64,000 nt of DNA from Neocallimastix lanati (nom. inval.) (lineage: Eukaryota > Neocallimastigomycota > Neocallimastigomycetes > Neocallimastigales > Neocallimastigaceae). Below the pieces are notes generated by a model, which was not told the DNA's origin, did no database searches, and saw only the letters and a program-made list of their open reading frames with translations. Shown here piece after piece: positions 52,217 to 64,000 of this stretch. Both the position numbers and the translations under genes were made by a program. Where the stretch lies: the NCBI GenBank assembly GCA_016946835.1, contig JACVTC010000267.1, positions 1-64,000 on the forward strand. The letters run 5' to 3'. Every line of letters starts with the position of its first letter. Positions within the stretch are counted from its first letter, which is position 1.

Positions 52217-53010
52217 ATATATATAATAATATATATATATGATCCAAAAATTTAAAAAATCTAAAAATTATTATTAAATTTAATTATATATTAATTTCAT
52301 ATTTTATAATAAGAATAATAAGAATTATAGTTTCATATTAAAACTTATTTATTTTCAATTACATAAAAAAGTTTTTATTCTCATTGATAAAAATTTAAAA
52401 TTATTTCCAAATTAATTATATAAATATTAATAACCTTTTAATTCTTTGTATTTTACACCTATATTAATTGAATTTTAAAATTTTTATTAATATAACTTTA
52501 CTATTAATAATAAATATTTTATTATTATTTTTTATAATAATTAATATTAGGGTTATAGTATTATTTTATTATTATAATTAATACAAAGTATTTTATATAA
52601 ATATACGTTAATAAAATTCACAGATAAAAATAAAAATTCATTTCTTACACATTTATTAGAGATTTAAATGATATATTATTAAATTATTTAATTATTCAAT
52701 AATAAGATTTATCTATACAAAATCAATTATACATTTTAATTAAATATATATAAATTTTTCTATATTCATTTAATTTTATAACTTTATTATTTAAAATATA
52801 ATCACTTTAATTTCATAATAAAAACTTTATTATGTTTAGAATAAATTTTAATATAAAAATATTAAAATTTTTGTGCATTTCGAAAATTTTTATTATAAAA
52901 ATTTGTATTTTGTTGTATAGCTTAAATATTTTTATTTTAAGCCAATTAATTTTATTAAAATTTTAATGAATAATAATTAATTAATTAAATAAATAAAATT
53001 ACAATTCTCA
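52217..53010. other. AT-rich intergenic DNA
   Basis: No gene. 52869-52920 is an inverted copy of 57138-57185 (about 38 of 43 central bases match), which may mark ends of the transposons to the right. Confidence 0.55.
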
Positions 53011-53305
53011 AAAATTTTCAAACACGTAATCTTACGTGGGGCGTATATCTAATTGTATCATAATTTTGTGGTTTTTTTCTACAATTTTTAAAAAGCCATA
53101 TATTCACAATATGGCGTGAATAATAAATGTGGTGATATTTTATGACGAAAATTTATAAGCCACCAAGAATTTGGCGAAATTCAACTGGACGAAATTCAAC
53201 TTTTGGCGAAATACAACACTTCAATAAATAATAATTAGGTTAGGTATTTCTATTTAACATTGAAAAATAAAATAAAAAATAAATAAACATTTTAATTTTT
53301 AATGC

Positions 53306-53555
53306 TTAAAAAATAAAATAAAAATAAGAAATAAGAAAACTTTTTTTTAAACATTAAAAAATAAAATAAAAATAAGAAATATGAAAACTTTTTTTTAAAC
53401 ATTAAAAAATAAAATAAAAATAAGAAATATGAAAACTTTTTTTTAAACATTAAAAAATAAAATAAAAATAAGAAATATGAAAACTTTTTTTTAAACATTA
53501 AAAAATAAAATAAAAATAAGAAATATGAAAACTTTTTTTTAAACATTAAAAAATA
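53306..53555. repeat. 48-bp tandem repeat, five units
   Basis: Five near-identical 48-bp units containing ATAAGAAATATGAAAAC and TTTTTTTTAAACATT. The other transposon copy has only degenerate traces, so the array expanded after duplication. Confidence 0.88.
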
Positions 53556-53793
53556 AAATAAAAATAAAAAAAATAAAATAAAATAAAAAATAAAAAATAA
53601 AAATAAAAATTAATAAATAAAATAGTAAATAAAGAAATAATAAATAATTAATAATTAAATAATTATTTAAATAATTATATAATTAATTAAAAAAAGGTTT
53701 ATTATTTTAAATATTAAAAAAAAAAAAAAAAAAGTTTCAAAGCATTTAAAAGTATATTTATTAAAATATTTTATTGAAAAATTTTAATTATTA

Positions 53794-55227
53794 ATGGAAG
53801 ACAATATAGAAATTGTAATAAGTGAAACAAATCGAGGAAATGAACAAATTATTATTAATAAAAAATACAAATTTAATTTTTCATTTCAAAGGAAAGATAA
53901 ATCAAAAATTTATTGATGCACTGAATATAAGACTTTAAATAAATGTAAATCTTTAATTATTTTAAATGATAAAAAGGAGGTTTTAAAATATGAAAGTTTA
54001 CATAACCATCTCGAAAAAGAAATTGATGTGTCTATATCAGTATCAAAGCATAAAATTAAGGAAGAAATTAAGAAAAATTCAATTCCTATGGATATAAAAC
54101 CTAAACATATATTTAATGCCGTTTCTCAAGAAATGGGACTTATATGTCCCGAATATAGTACAATTAGATCCCAAATAATAAGAAATATAAATAAACAATT
54201 TCCTCCAAACATAAAAAGTTTTGATGATATTCCCATTGAATCAGAATATTATAAAACGAAAAGAAATGAAAATTTTATGATATTTAAAAATACTGATCTA
54301 ATAATCTTTCAATCACCATTCCAAGCATATTTATTTTCGAATTATCATAAAAATATATTTGCGGACGGTACATTTTATGCAGCACCGAAATTTAGTTATC
54401 AGTTATTTATAATAAGAACTTATGTTGGGGAATTTAATATGTTTTACACTACTTCCATTTCTATATTAAAAAATAAAAAACAATCTACATATGAAACATT
54501 ATTTAAAGAAATAAAAAAAAATGCAAATAAATTTAGGAGTAATACATTAATTACTACAATTAATTTTCATTGTGATTTTGAACAAGGTATATCTAATGCC
54601 GCAAAAAAAGTTTTTCCCAATATAAATATTAAATATTGTGTTTGGCATTACAAAAGATCATTAGAAAAACAAAAAAATATATTATGTTATCATGAAGTGA
54701 AGAATAATAATGATGTATATATTTATTATAAAGCTATTTCGAACTTACCGTTTATAAACCCTAACTATATATTTGATATTTATATTATAATAAAAAGAAT
54801 TTGTCAAAAAAAAAAGTATAATAATTTTCTGTAATTTTTAGAATATTTTAATAAAAATTATTTACTTAAGTATAATGTTAATAATTGGAATTATTATGAA
54901 AATATAGAGCATTTAACAAACAATGCATCAGAATCTTATATAGCTACTTAAATAATATATTTCCAAATAAACCTTTATTTTATAAATTAATTATATATTA
55001 AAAGAAGAAGAAAACTTATCTTATAATGATTATCAAAGGAGAACTAAAGGAAATTGGAAAAAAAAGCAAAAAATATTTAGTGTAACTTATGAAATTAAAA
55101 TTTTAATTGAAAATTACAAAAGTAAGGAAATAAATTTATTTTATAATGGATGTAACAGAAATGAATTAATTAAGTTATGGAAAGAATGTTTAATTGATTT
55201 AAACGATATAAATATTAATTTAAAATA
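53794..55227 (+). pseudogene. FLYWCH/MULE transposase, copy 1
   Basis: Would cut and move a Mutator-like element. ATG at 53794; a TGA at 53914-53916 replaces the Arg codon found in copy 2, so the first 40 residues are cut off from the rest. It carries a FLYWCH-type zinc finger (FSFQRKDKSKIY...C...HNH), then the MULE DDE core: FADGTFY (first Asp), NFHCDFEQGISNAAKKVF (second Asp), CVWHYKRSLEKQ. After a frameshift in an A-run near 54814, the C-terminal part continues to 55227 (HLTNNASESY, then EENLSYNDYQRRTKGNWKKK). It is the more complete copy, but broken at least twice. Confidence 0.82.
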
Positions 55228-56030
55228 AATAATCTTAATTTAAAAAAATGTTAGAAAAATAAAAATTTATTTATTTTAAATTTATATTTATAATCGTTTA
55301 AATAATAATTAAATAATCTTAATTTAAAAAAATGCTAGAAAAATACAAATTTATTTACCTATTGTGTTTATTTAATAATATTAATAGAAATTATCTTTTA
55401 GTTATTTTTATTAAGTAATTTATAACTAAAACCGATTTATTTGATACTAGTTAAAATCTTATTAATATCAATATTATATAATTATAAATTTTATTAATAT
55501 CAATATCAATATTATATAATTATAAATTTTATTAATATCAATATCAATATTATATTATTATAAATTTTATTAATATCAATATACTTTTCAAAATTAATTA
55601 TGTTATTAAAAATATTAAATTCAATAAAAGATTTTTATTATTTTATTAAAATTATAATTGTTATTATTATATTTTAATAATAATTGATTCATATTGATCA
55701 AACATTATAAATATTACTATGCAAATAATTAATTATTTTAATAGGATCAATTATTCAACTCTTATTGTTTTAATTTTTAATTCTTATATCATTTAAATTA
55801 ATATATATATATATATATATCGTTTATGAAAATATGAATTATAAATAATTAAAATTATTTACTTTTCATTTAAATTTTTTTATTTACTATAATAATATAT
55901 AATAATTAAAAGACAAACGTTATTATAACTAAATTTTTTTTTTTTAGAAAAATAAATGAAAAAAAATTAAAATATATAAGATTCCTATATATATAAAATA
56001 ATTATTATATTTTATTTTATTCAATCTGTA
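55228..56030. other. AT-rich intergenic DNA with short duplications
   Basis: An AATCTTAATTTAAAAAAATG unit occurs twice (55231 and 55313), and a TTTTATTAATATCAATA unit four times (55438-55585). No gene. Confidence 0.6.
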
Positions 56031-56880
56031 CTTTCTTATTTAATATTCTACTTTTTATTTTATTTTATTTTATTTTATTTTATTTTATTTTATTTTATTT
56101 TATTTTATTTTATTTTATTTTATTTTATTTTATTTTATTTTATTTTATTTTATTTTATTTTATTTTATTTTATATAATCTGTACTTTATTATTTAATATT
56201 CTACTTTTTATTTTATTTTATTTTATTTTATTCAATCTGTAATTATATTTATATTCTACTATTTATTTTATTTTATTTTATTTTATTTTATTTTATTTTA
56301 TTTTATTTTATTTTATTTTATTCAATCTGTACTTATATTTATATTCTACTATTTATTTTATTTTATTTTATTTTATTTTATTTTATTTTATTTTATTTTA
56401 TTTTATTTTATTTTATTTTATTTTATTTTATTTTATTCAATCTGTACTTATATTTATATTCTACTATTTATTTTATTTTATTTTATTTTATTTTATTTTA
56501 TTTTATTTTATTTTATTTTATTCAATCTGTACTTATATTTATATTCTACTATTTATTTTATTTTATTTTATTTTATTCAATCTGTACTTATATTTATATT
56601 CTACTATTTATTTTATTTTATTTTATTTTATTTTACTTTATTCAATCTGTACTTATATTTATATTCTACTATTTATTTTATTTTATTTTATTTTATTTCA
56701 TTTTATTTTATTCAATCTGTACTTATATTTAAATTCTACTATTTATTTTATTTTATTATATTTTATTTTATTTTATTTTATTTTATTTTATTCAATCTGT
56801 ACTTATATTTATGTTTCTACTATTCATTTTATTTTATTTTATTTCATTTTATTTTATTTTATTCAATCTGTATTTTCTGT
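56031..56880. repeat. (TTTTA)n satellite with a higher-order unit
   Basis: Blocks of TTTTA pentamers separated about ten times by a conserved spacer reading TTCAATCTGTACTTATAT and then TTATATTCTACTATTTA. Spacer spacing varies from about 55 to 115 bp because the pentamer count varies. Confidence 0.93.
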
Positions 56881-57137
56881 TGATAATATAAACAAGGTAT
56901 TAATGTATTAATAATAATTAATAATATTTAAAATAAAATAAAAAAATATAATAATTATTATATATATGTAGTAATTATATATTTTTATTTAATTTTCTAA
57001 AAAAAAATTTTTTAGTCATAAAAAAAGTTTGTCTTAATTATTTTTATTATTATTTAAAAATTTATTTATTCATTTATAATTTATTTATTCATTTATTTAT
57101 TTATTACATTATAATACGCCATGTTTTCCGAAATGCA

Positions 57138-57185
57138 CTACAACAAAATACAAATTTATGTAATAAAAATTTTCGAAATGACACA
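57138..57185. repeat. Inverted partner of 52869-52920
   Basis: ACAACAAAATACAAATTT followed by TAATAAAAATTTTCGAAATG is found in reverse complement near 52869-52920, 4.2 kb away. Confidence 0.7.
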
Positions 57186-57189
57186 CCCC

Positions 57190-58898
57190 CAAAATTTTCA
57201 AACACGTAATTTTATGTGGGGCGTATATCTAATGTATCATAGTTTTGTGGCTTTTTTCTACAATTTTTTAAAAACCATATATTTACAATATGGCGTGAAT
57301 AATAAATGTGGTAATATTTTATGACGAAAATTTATAAGCCACCAAGAATTTGGCGAAATTCAACTGGACAATTCAACTTTTGGCGAAATACAACACTTCA
57401 ATAAATAATAATTAGGTTAGGTATTTCTATTTAACATTAAAAAATAAAATAAAAATAAAAAAAAAAAATAAGAAATAAGAAAACTTTTTTTTTAATCATT
57501 GAAAAATAAAATAAATAAACATTTTATTTTTTAATGCTTAAAAAAATAAAAAAAAAAAAAAATAAGAAAACTTTTTTTTTAAACATTAAAAAATAAATTA
57601 AAAATAAATAAAATTTTATTTTTTAAGCATTAAAAAATAAAAAAAAATACAATAAAATAAAATATAAAAAATAAAAAATAAAAATAAAAATAAATTAATA
57701 AAATAGTAAATAAAGAAATAATAAATAATTAATAATTAAATAATTATTTAAATAATCATATAATTAATTAAAAAAAGGTTTATTATTTTAAATATTAAAA
57801 AAAAAAAAAAAGTTTTAAAGCATTTAAAAGTATATTTATTAAAATATTTTATTGAAAAATTTTAATTATTAATGGAAGACAATATAGAAATTGAAATAAG
57901 TGAAACAAATCGAAGAAATGAACAAATTATTATTAATAAAAAACACAAATTTAATTTTTCATTTCAAAGGAAAGATAAATCAAAAATTTATAGATGCACT
58001 GAATATAAGACTTTAAATAAATGTAAATCTTTAATTATTTTAAATGATAAAAAGGAGGTTTTAAAATATGAAAGTTTACATAACCATCTCGAAAAAGAAA
58101 TTGATGTGTCTATATCAGTATTAAAGCATAAAATTAAGGAAGAAATTAAGAAAAATTCAATTCCTATGGATATAAAACCTAAACATATATTTAATGCCGT
58201 TTCTCAAGAAATGGGACTTATATGTCCCGAATATAGTACAATTAGATCCCAAATAATAAGAAATATAAATAAACAATTTCCTCCAAACATAAAAAGTTTT
58301 GATGATATTCCCATTGAATCAGAATATTATAAAACGAAAAGAAATGAAAATTTTATGATATTTAAAAATACTGATCTAATAATCTTTCAATCACCATTCC
58401 AAGCATATTTATTTTCGAATTATCATAAAAATATATTTGCGGACGGTAGATTTTATGCAGCACCGAAATTTAGTTATCAGTTATTTATAACAAGAACTTA
58501 TGTTGGGGAATTTAATATGTTTTACACTACTTCCATTTCTATATTAAAAAATAAAAAACAATCTACATATGAAACATTATTTAAAGAAATAAAAAAAAAT
58601 GCAAATAAATTTAGGAGTAATACATTAATTACTACAATTAATTTTCATTGTGATTTTGAACAAGGTATATCTAATGCCGCAAAAAAAGTTTTTCCCAATA
58701 TAAATATTAAATATTGTGTTTGGCATTACAAAAGATCATTAGAAAAACAAAAAAATATATTATGTTATCATGAAGTGAAGAATAATAATGATGTATATAT
58801 TTATTATAAAGCTATTTCGAACTTACCGTTTATAAACCCTAACTATATATTTGATATTTATATTATAATAAAAAGATTTTGTCAAAAAAAAAAAAAGT
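57190..58898 (+). mobile_element. MULE-type transposon, copy 2 (3' truncated)
   Basis: Near-identical to 53011-54812. It stops at 58898, three bases before an LTR (58901); the 3' 400 bp present in copy 1 is absent. Confidence 0.75.
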
Positions 58899-58948
58899 AT
58901 TGTAACGAGAGGGACACTCAAATAAGAGAAAACAATAGACAGCACTGA
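57872..58948 (+). pseudogene. FLYWCH/MULE transposase, copy 2
   Basis: The frame is open from ATG 57872 through the zinc finger and DDE core, with Arg (AGA) where copy 1 has a stop. Only a few replacements separate the copies, for example FADGRFY here versus FADGTFY, ITRTYV versus IIRTYV, and SVLKH versus SVSKH. The last 15 or so residues read into the LTR that begins at 58901 and are foreign. The C-terminal domain is missing, so it is unlikely to be active, although its reading frame looks open. Confidence 0.82.
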
Positions 58949-59448
58949 ATATTAATAATAAGTAAAAAAAATGTTTTGTTAGAAATTGTTTTATTTAAAG
59001 ATAAATTTATTTAAAATATTTAATTATTAATTAATCAATTAATATTGTAATATATCAAATTACTTATTATTAATTAATCGATTAATAAAAGCACGAAGAG
59101 AAATATTTTCAAGTGAAAATTCATACCTATTTATACTTTTTTCGGAAAAACAGTTTTCATGATTTTGAAAAATTATAGAATTGTGGAAAATTCGTTTAAA
59201 ACCGATTTTAGCCACAAAAATAGAAACTAATAAAAAGAAGGAATAGAATAGAATAAAATATAATTTTAACTATTAAGAATTTCTATAAAATTCTTAAAGA
59301 AATTACAGAAAGAAATATCTAGAAAATGAAAATAAAAATTATTAAAATTTGCTTTGAGTGTGAATCGAACCCGAGTAGTTCGATTCATGGTCATAGCTCT
59401 AGCCACTATGCCAAGATTTCTTATTCTGAAATTTTAGGATTCGTTACA
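58901..59448 (-). repeat. LTR of chromovirus derivative Y, with tRNA-like module
   Basis: 548 bp, TGTAACGA...TCGTTACA. On the minus strand a purine tract (GAGGAGGACCA) precedes it. The A box TGGCATAGTGG starts at LTR nucleotide 36 (59413-59403) and the B box GGGTTCGATTC follows 30 nt later (59372-59362). The acceptor-stem halves do not pair, so only the promoter part of the tRNA is conserved. Confidence 0.82.
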
Positions 59449-60705
59449 TGGTCCTCCTCAAGGATTCGGATGCCAGACGAATCTTAAATTTAAATTTAAA
59501 CTATTACTAAAAATAACTATACTAAGATTAATAATATAATTAAAAACTATTATGAAAATACTATAAAAAATTATTTTAAAAATCATACATTACTTAATAA
59601 TAATACATGATTATTTTGATTTAAAATTTAAGTATAAAAATACAGTTCAATGAGATACATGAAAAATATTGATAAAAATAATTGTAATAATAATAATGAA
59701 TTAAACTATATTATAACTAAAACTAAACTATAATAATATTAGATTATTAATAAAAATTAAAGTAATTTATATTAATATTAAAATTATTGATTATTTGAAA
59801 AAAGTATAAGGTAGTGAATTGTAGTTTTCGGGAGGTTTATCTTCATACGGAAGAAAAGTATCATATTTAAATATTTTAAAGTGATAATGTTTTTTCTTAA
59901 CTTTTGCAATGTTTGAATTATGGATTACAAGAAATAAAAAGTGATTTATATTTTTCTTTTTAATTTGAAATAATAAATAAATATTGATTGTTTGATTACT
60001 TGGATTAGTGGAAGAAAAATTTTGACCATTTGAAATAAAATTTTTAAAAGATCTTGAATTTTGATTAATTTTAATAAAGTTTCCATGAAAATTTGAATTT
60101 AGTTTAACAACGGAGTTCACCCTCTCCTTCGGAAAATTAGAATTATTATTTAAAGATTTAGAGTTTTGAGTATGAATGTATTTATTAATAGTGGGGTTAT
60201 TTGTACTAAAGGATTTATTAATTTTACTATGAAAAGAATCAGATATTGATATTTTAGCAGATTTGATAAAAGAATTATTGGATTTTCTAATAAATTTTTT
60301 GTGTTCATTTTCTTTAATATATTTCTTTAAGGCCAGAGATTCTTTTTCTGTTAGGGGATAAATAGGGCCATAATGAAGTTTTGCGTTTGGCTTAAGTTTA
60401 ATTTCGCAATCATAAGGACGATGAGGTGGTAATTTATTAGCAGATTTTTCGTCAAATACATCCTTGTATGGAAGAAGTTTTGCAGGTAGTATTTTTTGAA
60501 TATCATTATTTATTTCATTAGTTTCATTATGTTCTTCGTTTTTACTTGTGTTATGTTCTTCAGTACAAATAGAAACAGTAAAATTTGATGGAATAACAAG
60601 ACAGTTAGCAATACAATGATTTGATTTAAAAGAAAGTTTATTAGGATTATGAGTAATAAGCCATTCTGTTCCAAGAATAGCACAATAAGATGAAAGGTCA
60701 ACTAC
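59449..60705 (-). pseudogene. pol: Gypsy/chromovirus derivative Y, internal remnant
   Basis: Reads on the minus strand from the end of the protease (VVDLSSYCAILGTEWL) through a linker into the start of RT (LPPHRPYDCEIKLKPNAK, IYPLTEKESLALKKYI). RT stops there. A Ser/Asn/Lys-rich stretch follows, then ERVNSVV, which in element X belongs to the integrase, then about 100 unrecognised residues to a stop at 59791. Most of RT, RNase H and integrase is thus missing. The protease end is cut by the LTR of element X at 60706. Confidence 0.75.
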
Positions 60706-61278
60706 TGTAACAAATCTTAATGTTACTTAAGATTGTTATAAGGTTTTTTACACAAAAGGTTCTCGACACTAAAGTAATTCAAAATATGTTTTATTAAAAT
60801 AAGTTTTTTTATTAGTAAAAATATAAATTATTATTTTATTAATTAATCATTGTAATATTTTAAATTACTTTAAAATTAATTAATAAAAGCACAAGTAAAA
60901 ATATTTTATTATGAAATTTTACACCTATTTATAGTTTTTCAGGAAAATTAGTTATTTTAAGTTATCAGTTGTTATTAGTAATTATTAGAAATAAAAGAAA
61001 ATTAAAGAAAATTAAAGAAAACAAGTTTTCTTTCTAGAAAATGAATCTTAGATAAAAAATGATAAAAAATATTAATAAAATAGATTTTTCTAGTTTTATC
61101 GGTTCAATTGTTTAACCGATAAACACTAGTAATTTCTTTAATATTCTAGTTATAATAAATAAAAAGTTATTAAAATTTGGAAAGAGTGGGTGTCGAACCC
61201 TAAGGGTTCAGCCCGATGGTTATGGTAACTTACCATTGAACCATAGTTACTAATTTACTAGTTATGAGTTTCGTTACA
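60706..61278 (-). repeat. 3' LTR of chromovirus derivative X, with tRNA-like module
   Basis: 573 bp, TGTAACAA...TCGTTACA. Minus strand: purine tract AGAGGAGGACCA, then the LTR. The A box TGGTTCAATGG starts at LTR nucleotide 36 (61243-61233); the B box GGGTTCGACAC follows 32 nt later (61200-61190). It lies inside the protease region of element Y, so X inserted into Y. Confidence 0.82.
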
Positions 61279-61580
61279 TGGTCCTCCTCTAGGATTCGGA
61301 TACCAGACGAATCTCAAAGCTAGGCTAAACTATACTAAGAAAATTTTATTTAATTATTTTAATATATAAATTATTTTAATAGTTATTTGGTGTAAAATTT
61401 CAATACATGATAAACATAAAAATACATTATTAATAATAAGGTTACATGAATTTAAATAATATTTATATTAATAAGTAAAAATAATAAAGATTATTGATAT
61501 TGATATTAATAGAAATAAATTTGATATAAATATAAATTTTTGTATAATTAATATTATAGATTCATTTTCTAAATATAAGT
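61279..61580. other. Non-coding 3' end of element X
   Basis: About 300 bp between the pol stop (61581 side) and the 3' LTR. AT-rich, ending in the purine tract next to the LTR. Confidence 0.6.
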
Positions 61581-64000
61581 TTATTTGTTTGATTTATTAA
61601 ATTTTTTGAGTATTTCTGGACAGTTGAGGTTTTCTTCCGGTTCCCAAGATGCTTCAGATAAAGGATATCCTTTCCACTTAATAAGATATTGAATCTTTCC
61701 ATAATGTTTTCTTTTATCAAGTATTTCTTCTACTTCATATTCTTCTTCATCATTAACTATAATTGGAGGTGGAGGTTCCTTTTTTCTTTTAAAATTGTCT
61801 TTATAGTATGGCTCAAGTTCTGATACATGAATAATTGGGTGTATTCTTATATTTTTTGGAAAATCAATTTTGTATGTTACTGGAGAGACTTTTTCAATTA
61901 TTTTATAAGGTCCTAACTTTCTTGGTTTTAATTTTTTATTTTTATTTCTTAATATGAGTGAACTGTTTATCCAAACTTTGTCGTTTACTTTGAATTCAGG
62001 TGCTTTAATTCTGTGTTGGTTGGCGAATTTTTCTTTTTTATTTCTTGCTTGTTTTAAATTTTCTTTTAATTGTTTGAAAAGTTTCGCTAAGTTTGTTGTA
62101 AATTCTTCAGCACGCGGAACATCAATAGAACTTGGCACAGCTGGTGAGAAGCGAGGGTTGTAACCATAATTTGCGTAGAAAGGTGATTTATTTAATGATT
62201 CTTGAATAGAATTGTTGTAGCAGAATTCAGCAAGGAATAGATAATTATGCCAATTTGAACCTTTAAAATTAGAGTAACATCTGAGAAATTGTTCTACAAC
62301 GGAGTTCACCCTCTCCGTTAAACCGTTAGTTTGATGGTGAAAGGGAGAAGAAAGTTTCATTGAGATATTGAGAGTTTTGCAAATAGAAGTCCAGAATTTA
62401 GAAGTGAATTGAGTACCTCTATCGGAAAGAATTTCATTTGGTAATCCATGAAGTCTGAAAATATGAGTCATGAATGCCTTAGCAGTATCTTCAGAAGAAG
62501 GAACGTTAGGAAATGGGATGAAGTGACCCATTTTTGTGAATCTATCGAGAACAACAAAAATACAAGTATATCCATTAGATGAAGGGAGATCAGTGATGAA
62601 ATCCATGGAAAGCGAAGTCCAAGGTCGGTCAGGAATTTCTAGTGGGTTCAGAAATCCATAAGGTTTGTGTCTAGAATCCTTTGAACGACAACAGATTGCA
62701 CAAGATTTAATATAGTCTTTAATATCTTTTTGCATAGATGACCACCAAAAGTCACGATTGATTAAGGAGAAAGTTTTCTTGAAACCAAAATGACCAGCAG
62801 ATGGGGAGTCATGACAGATATTTAATACGGAAGAACGACAGTTAAGGGGAACATAAATTTTTCCATCAAAGAGTAAGAAGTTGTTGCTTAAAGAAAATTT
62901 AATAGATTCTGGGAAGTCTTCTTTAGAGTTGAGTTTTTTGCAGATTTCATTATAATATTTATCTTTCTTGTATTCATGGAGTATTTGATCATTTAAAGAG
63001 GCAATGGAAGTGGTAGCGCAAAAATTTTCAGGTTTTAAGACGTTGAAAGGAATATCAGAGGACAGTTCTTCTTCATTTGATGCATAATCAGGTCTTCGAG
63101 AAAGTGCATTCGCATATATTTCGCTAAAAATATCCTTAAATGGAAGTAATTTCTTTGGTAATGATTTATTTATTTTATTACTTTCTTTATTTTCTTCTTC
63201 TTTATAATTCTTTTTAATAGTATTTAAAGGAGCATAAGTAGTGAAGGCGCTGGGAAGTACAAGACAATTGGAAATACAATAGTTGGATTTGAAAGAGAGT
63301 TCTTTTGAGGCAAAGTCTATAGTGGGATTATGAGTTTCTAGCCAGTCAATTCCTAAAATAGCACAATACGAAGGAAGGTCAACAACATAGAAACTTGTTT
63401 TACATATGTGGTTTTTATATTTTAAGGATATTGGTGCAGTTTTACCTATGATTGACTGAATACCGCCGATTCCAGATACATTAGGGAGATTACATTCACT
63501 AGAGTAAGGAATATTGTTTTCTTTTGCGAAGTATATATCCATTAAATTAAGTTGAGAGCCGCAGTCCAGAAGAATTTTAGTTTTTGTAGAGATATTGGAA
63601 ACATTAAGAGAGAATTCAAAAATTGGTAGCTTTACATCGGGTTGATCAGAAATTCTTATTCTTGGAATGGTTTTAGGTTCAAGATTAGTGATATGAGAAC
63701 TGCTTGAAGAGGCTTTATTTCTGTTTACTAGTGGGCAATGGTCAAGGGAATGGTTAGCTGATCCACAATAGGCACAAAGATGTTCTTTTCTTCTTCTTTC
63801 CTTTTCTTCATTAGACAAAGGACTTCGGATATTGAATTTGAAAGGCTTTTTCCCTTTATTTTGTCTTCTATTATTATTGTTTCTGTTATTATTTCTGTTA
63901 TCATTATTATTATTATTATTTGATCTGTTTTGTGGATTAGAAAATTGTCTATGCGCAGCAATACGACTATCTAGTCTAGAGGCAATAGTTTGTAATGCGA
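61581..64000 (-). CDS. Gag-Pol of chromovirus X lacking RT and RNase H (partial)
   Basis: One frame open from the window edge (64000) to the stop at 61581, at least 806 codons; the N-terminus is outside. In order: Asn/Arg-rich nucleocapsid with zinc knuckle [14 protein letters not shown], aspartic protease ([15 protein letters not shown] for the usual DSG/DTG), linker [11 protein letters not shown], then directly ALSRRPDYA, which in full elements closes RNase H. The entire RT and most of RNase H (about 500 residues) are absent without breaking the frame. Integrase follows: HHCC zinc site ([12 protein letters not shown]...CAIC), D (SMDFITDLP), D (LSDRGTQF), E ([12 protein letters not shown]), and a C-terminal chromodomain ([15 protein letters not shown]...[21 protein letters not shown]). 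It could still integrate DNA or mark chromatin but cannot copy itself. Confidence 0.88.
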   Translation of the reverse strand, partial: ALQTIASRLDSRIAAHRQFSNPQNRSNNNNNNDNRNNNRNNNNRRQNKGKKPFKFNIRSPLSNEEKERRRKEHLCAYCGSANHSLDHCPLVNRNKASSSSSHITNLEPKTIPRIRISDQPDVKLPIFEFSLNVSNISTKTKILLDCGSQLNLMDIYFAKENNIPYSSECNLPNVSGIGGIQSIIGKTAPISLKYKNHICKTSFYVVDLPSYCAILGIDWLETHNPTIDFASKELSFKSNYCISNCLVLPSAFTTYAPLNTIKKNYKEEENKESNKINKSLPKKLLPFKDIFSEIYANALSRRPDYASNEEELSSDIPFNVLKPENFCATTSIASLNDQILHEYKKDKYYNEICKKLNSKEDFPESIKFSLSNNFLLFDGKIYVPLNCRSSVLNICHDSPSAGHFGFKKTFSLINRDFWWSSMQKDIKDYIKSCAICCRSKDSRHKPYGFLNPLEIPDRPWTSLSMDFITDLPSSNGYTCIFVVLDRFTKMGHFIPFPNVPSSEDTAKAFMTHIFRLHGLPNEILSDRGTQFTSKFWTSICKTLNISMKLSSPFHHQTNGLTERVNSVVEQFLRCYSNFKGSNWHNYLFLAEFCYNNSIQESLNKSPFYANYGYNPRFSPAVPSSIDVPRAEEFTTNLAKLFKQLKENLKQARNKKEKFANQHRIKAPEFKVNDKVWINSSLILRNKNKKLKPRKLGPYKIIEKVSPVTYKIDFPKNIRIHPIIHVSELEPYYKDNFKRKKEPPPPIIVNDEEEYEVEEILDKRKHYGKIQYLIKWKGYPLSEASWEPEENLNCPEILKKFNKSNK

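Larger units (their letters stand above)
53011..55227 (+). mobile_element. MULE-type transposon, copy 1
   Basis: 53011 to about 54812 is repeated, with small indels, at 57190-58898. The shared left flank includes GGGGCGTATATCTAAT and TGGCGAAATTCAAC. It ends with the transposase frame at 55227; terminal inverted repeats are not certain. Confidence 0.7.

Noticed and set aside
53292-53546. Phe/Leu-rich 16-residue repeat protein
   Set aside because: It is the minus-strand reading of the 48-bp tandem array upstream of the MULE transposase.

Overview
The window looks like nuclear DNA of an anaerobic gut fungus (Neocallimastigomycota) or a close zoosporic relative. This is inferred from four things: extreme A+T content, long A/T homopolymers and ATT/AAT microsatellites; short introns (mostly 70-120 nt) with GT/AG ends; Asn/Lys-rich proteins; and a flagellar gene (CFAP47) beside ordinary fungal/animal-type genes and many Ty3, Ty1, MULE and LINE remnants. 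No marker gene fixes the genus.

Layout. 1-11.7 kb is a retroelement stack: the end of an older LTR, a nearly pristine Ty3/gypsy element (607-8754; gag and pol joined by a predicted -1 frameshift at TTTAAAC plus hairpin), then a gag-only non-autonomous LTR element (8759-11654) inserted directly against it. Each junction carries a 4-bp TTTA duplication. 12.5-16.2 kb holds the 5' two thirds (six exons, minus strand) of a cohesin SCC3/STAG gene. Its intron 5 contains a 444-bp tRNA-headed SINE-like element (15-bp target duplication), and a solo LTR lies downstream of its last recognisable exon. 16.9-28.4 kb is a graveyard of Ty1/copia elements on both strands, cut by solo LTRs whose target duplications can be read, plus an Asn-rich gag remnant. 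28.4-30.4 kb is a broken unknown gene on the minus strand split by a 5'-truncated LINE.

31.6-50.4 kb is a gene island. CFAP47 (minus, 22 exons, 3095 residues, with a calponin-homology domain in the middle), SNAPC3 (plus, 7 exons, 456 residues) and a PDE9-like cyclic nucleotide phosphodiesterase (minus, 8 exons, 435 residues) are all reconstructed exon by exon with consistent phase. Each is far larger than its longest single open frame. 51.8-52.2 kb is an isolated GC-richer block that may be a structured RNA. 52.9-58.9 kb carries two near-identical FLYWCH/MULE transposase copies either side of a (TTTTA)n satellite. 58.9-64 kb (minus) holds two nested chromovirus derivatives, one lacking reverse transcriptase and RNase H in an otherwise open frame.

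The most interesting signal is an LTR family (TGTAACGA...TCGTTACA; three copies at 25844, 58901 and 60706). In each copy a tRNA-like A box begins at nucleotide 36 of the LTR and a B box follows 30-32 nt later, so an RNA polymerase III type promoter seems to be built into the LTR. Together with the SINE at 14006, this window shows tRNA-derived promoters in two unrelated mobile settings.
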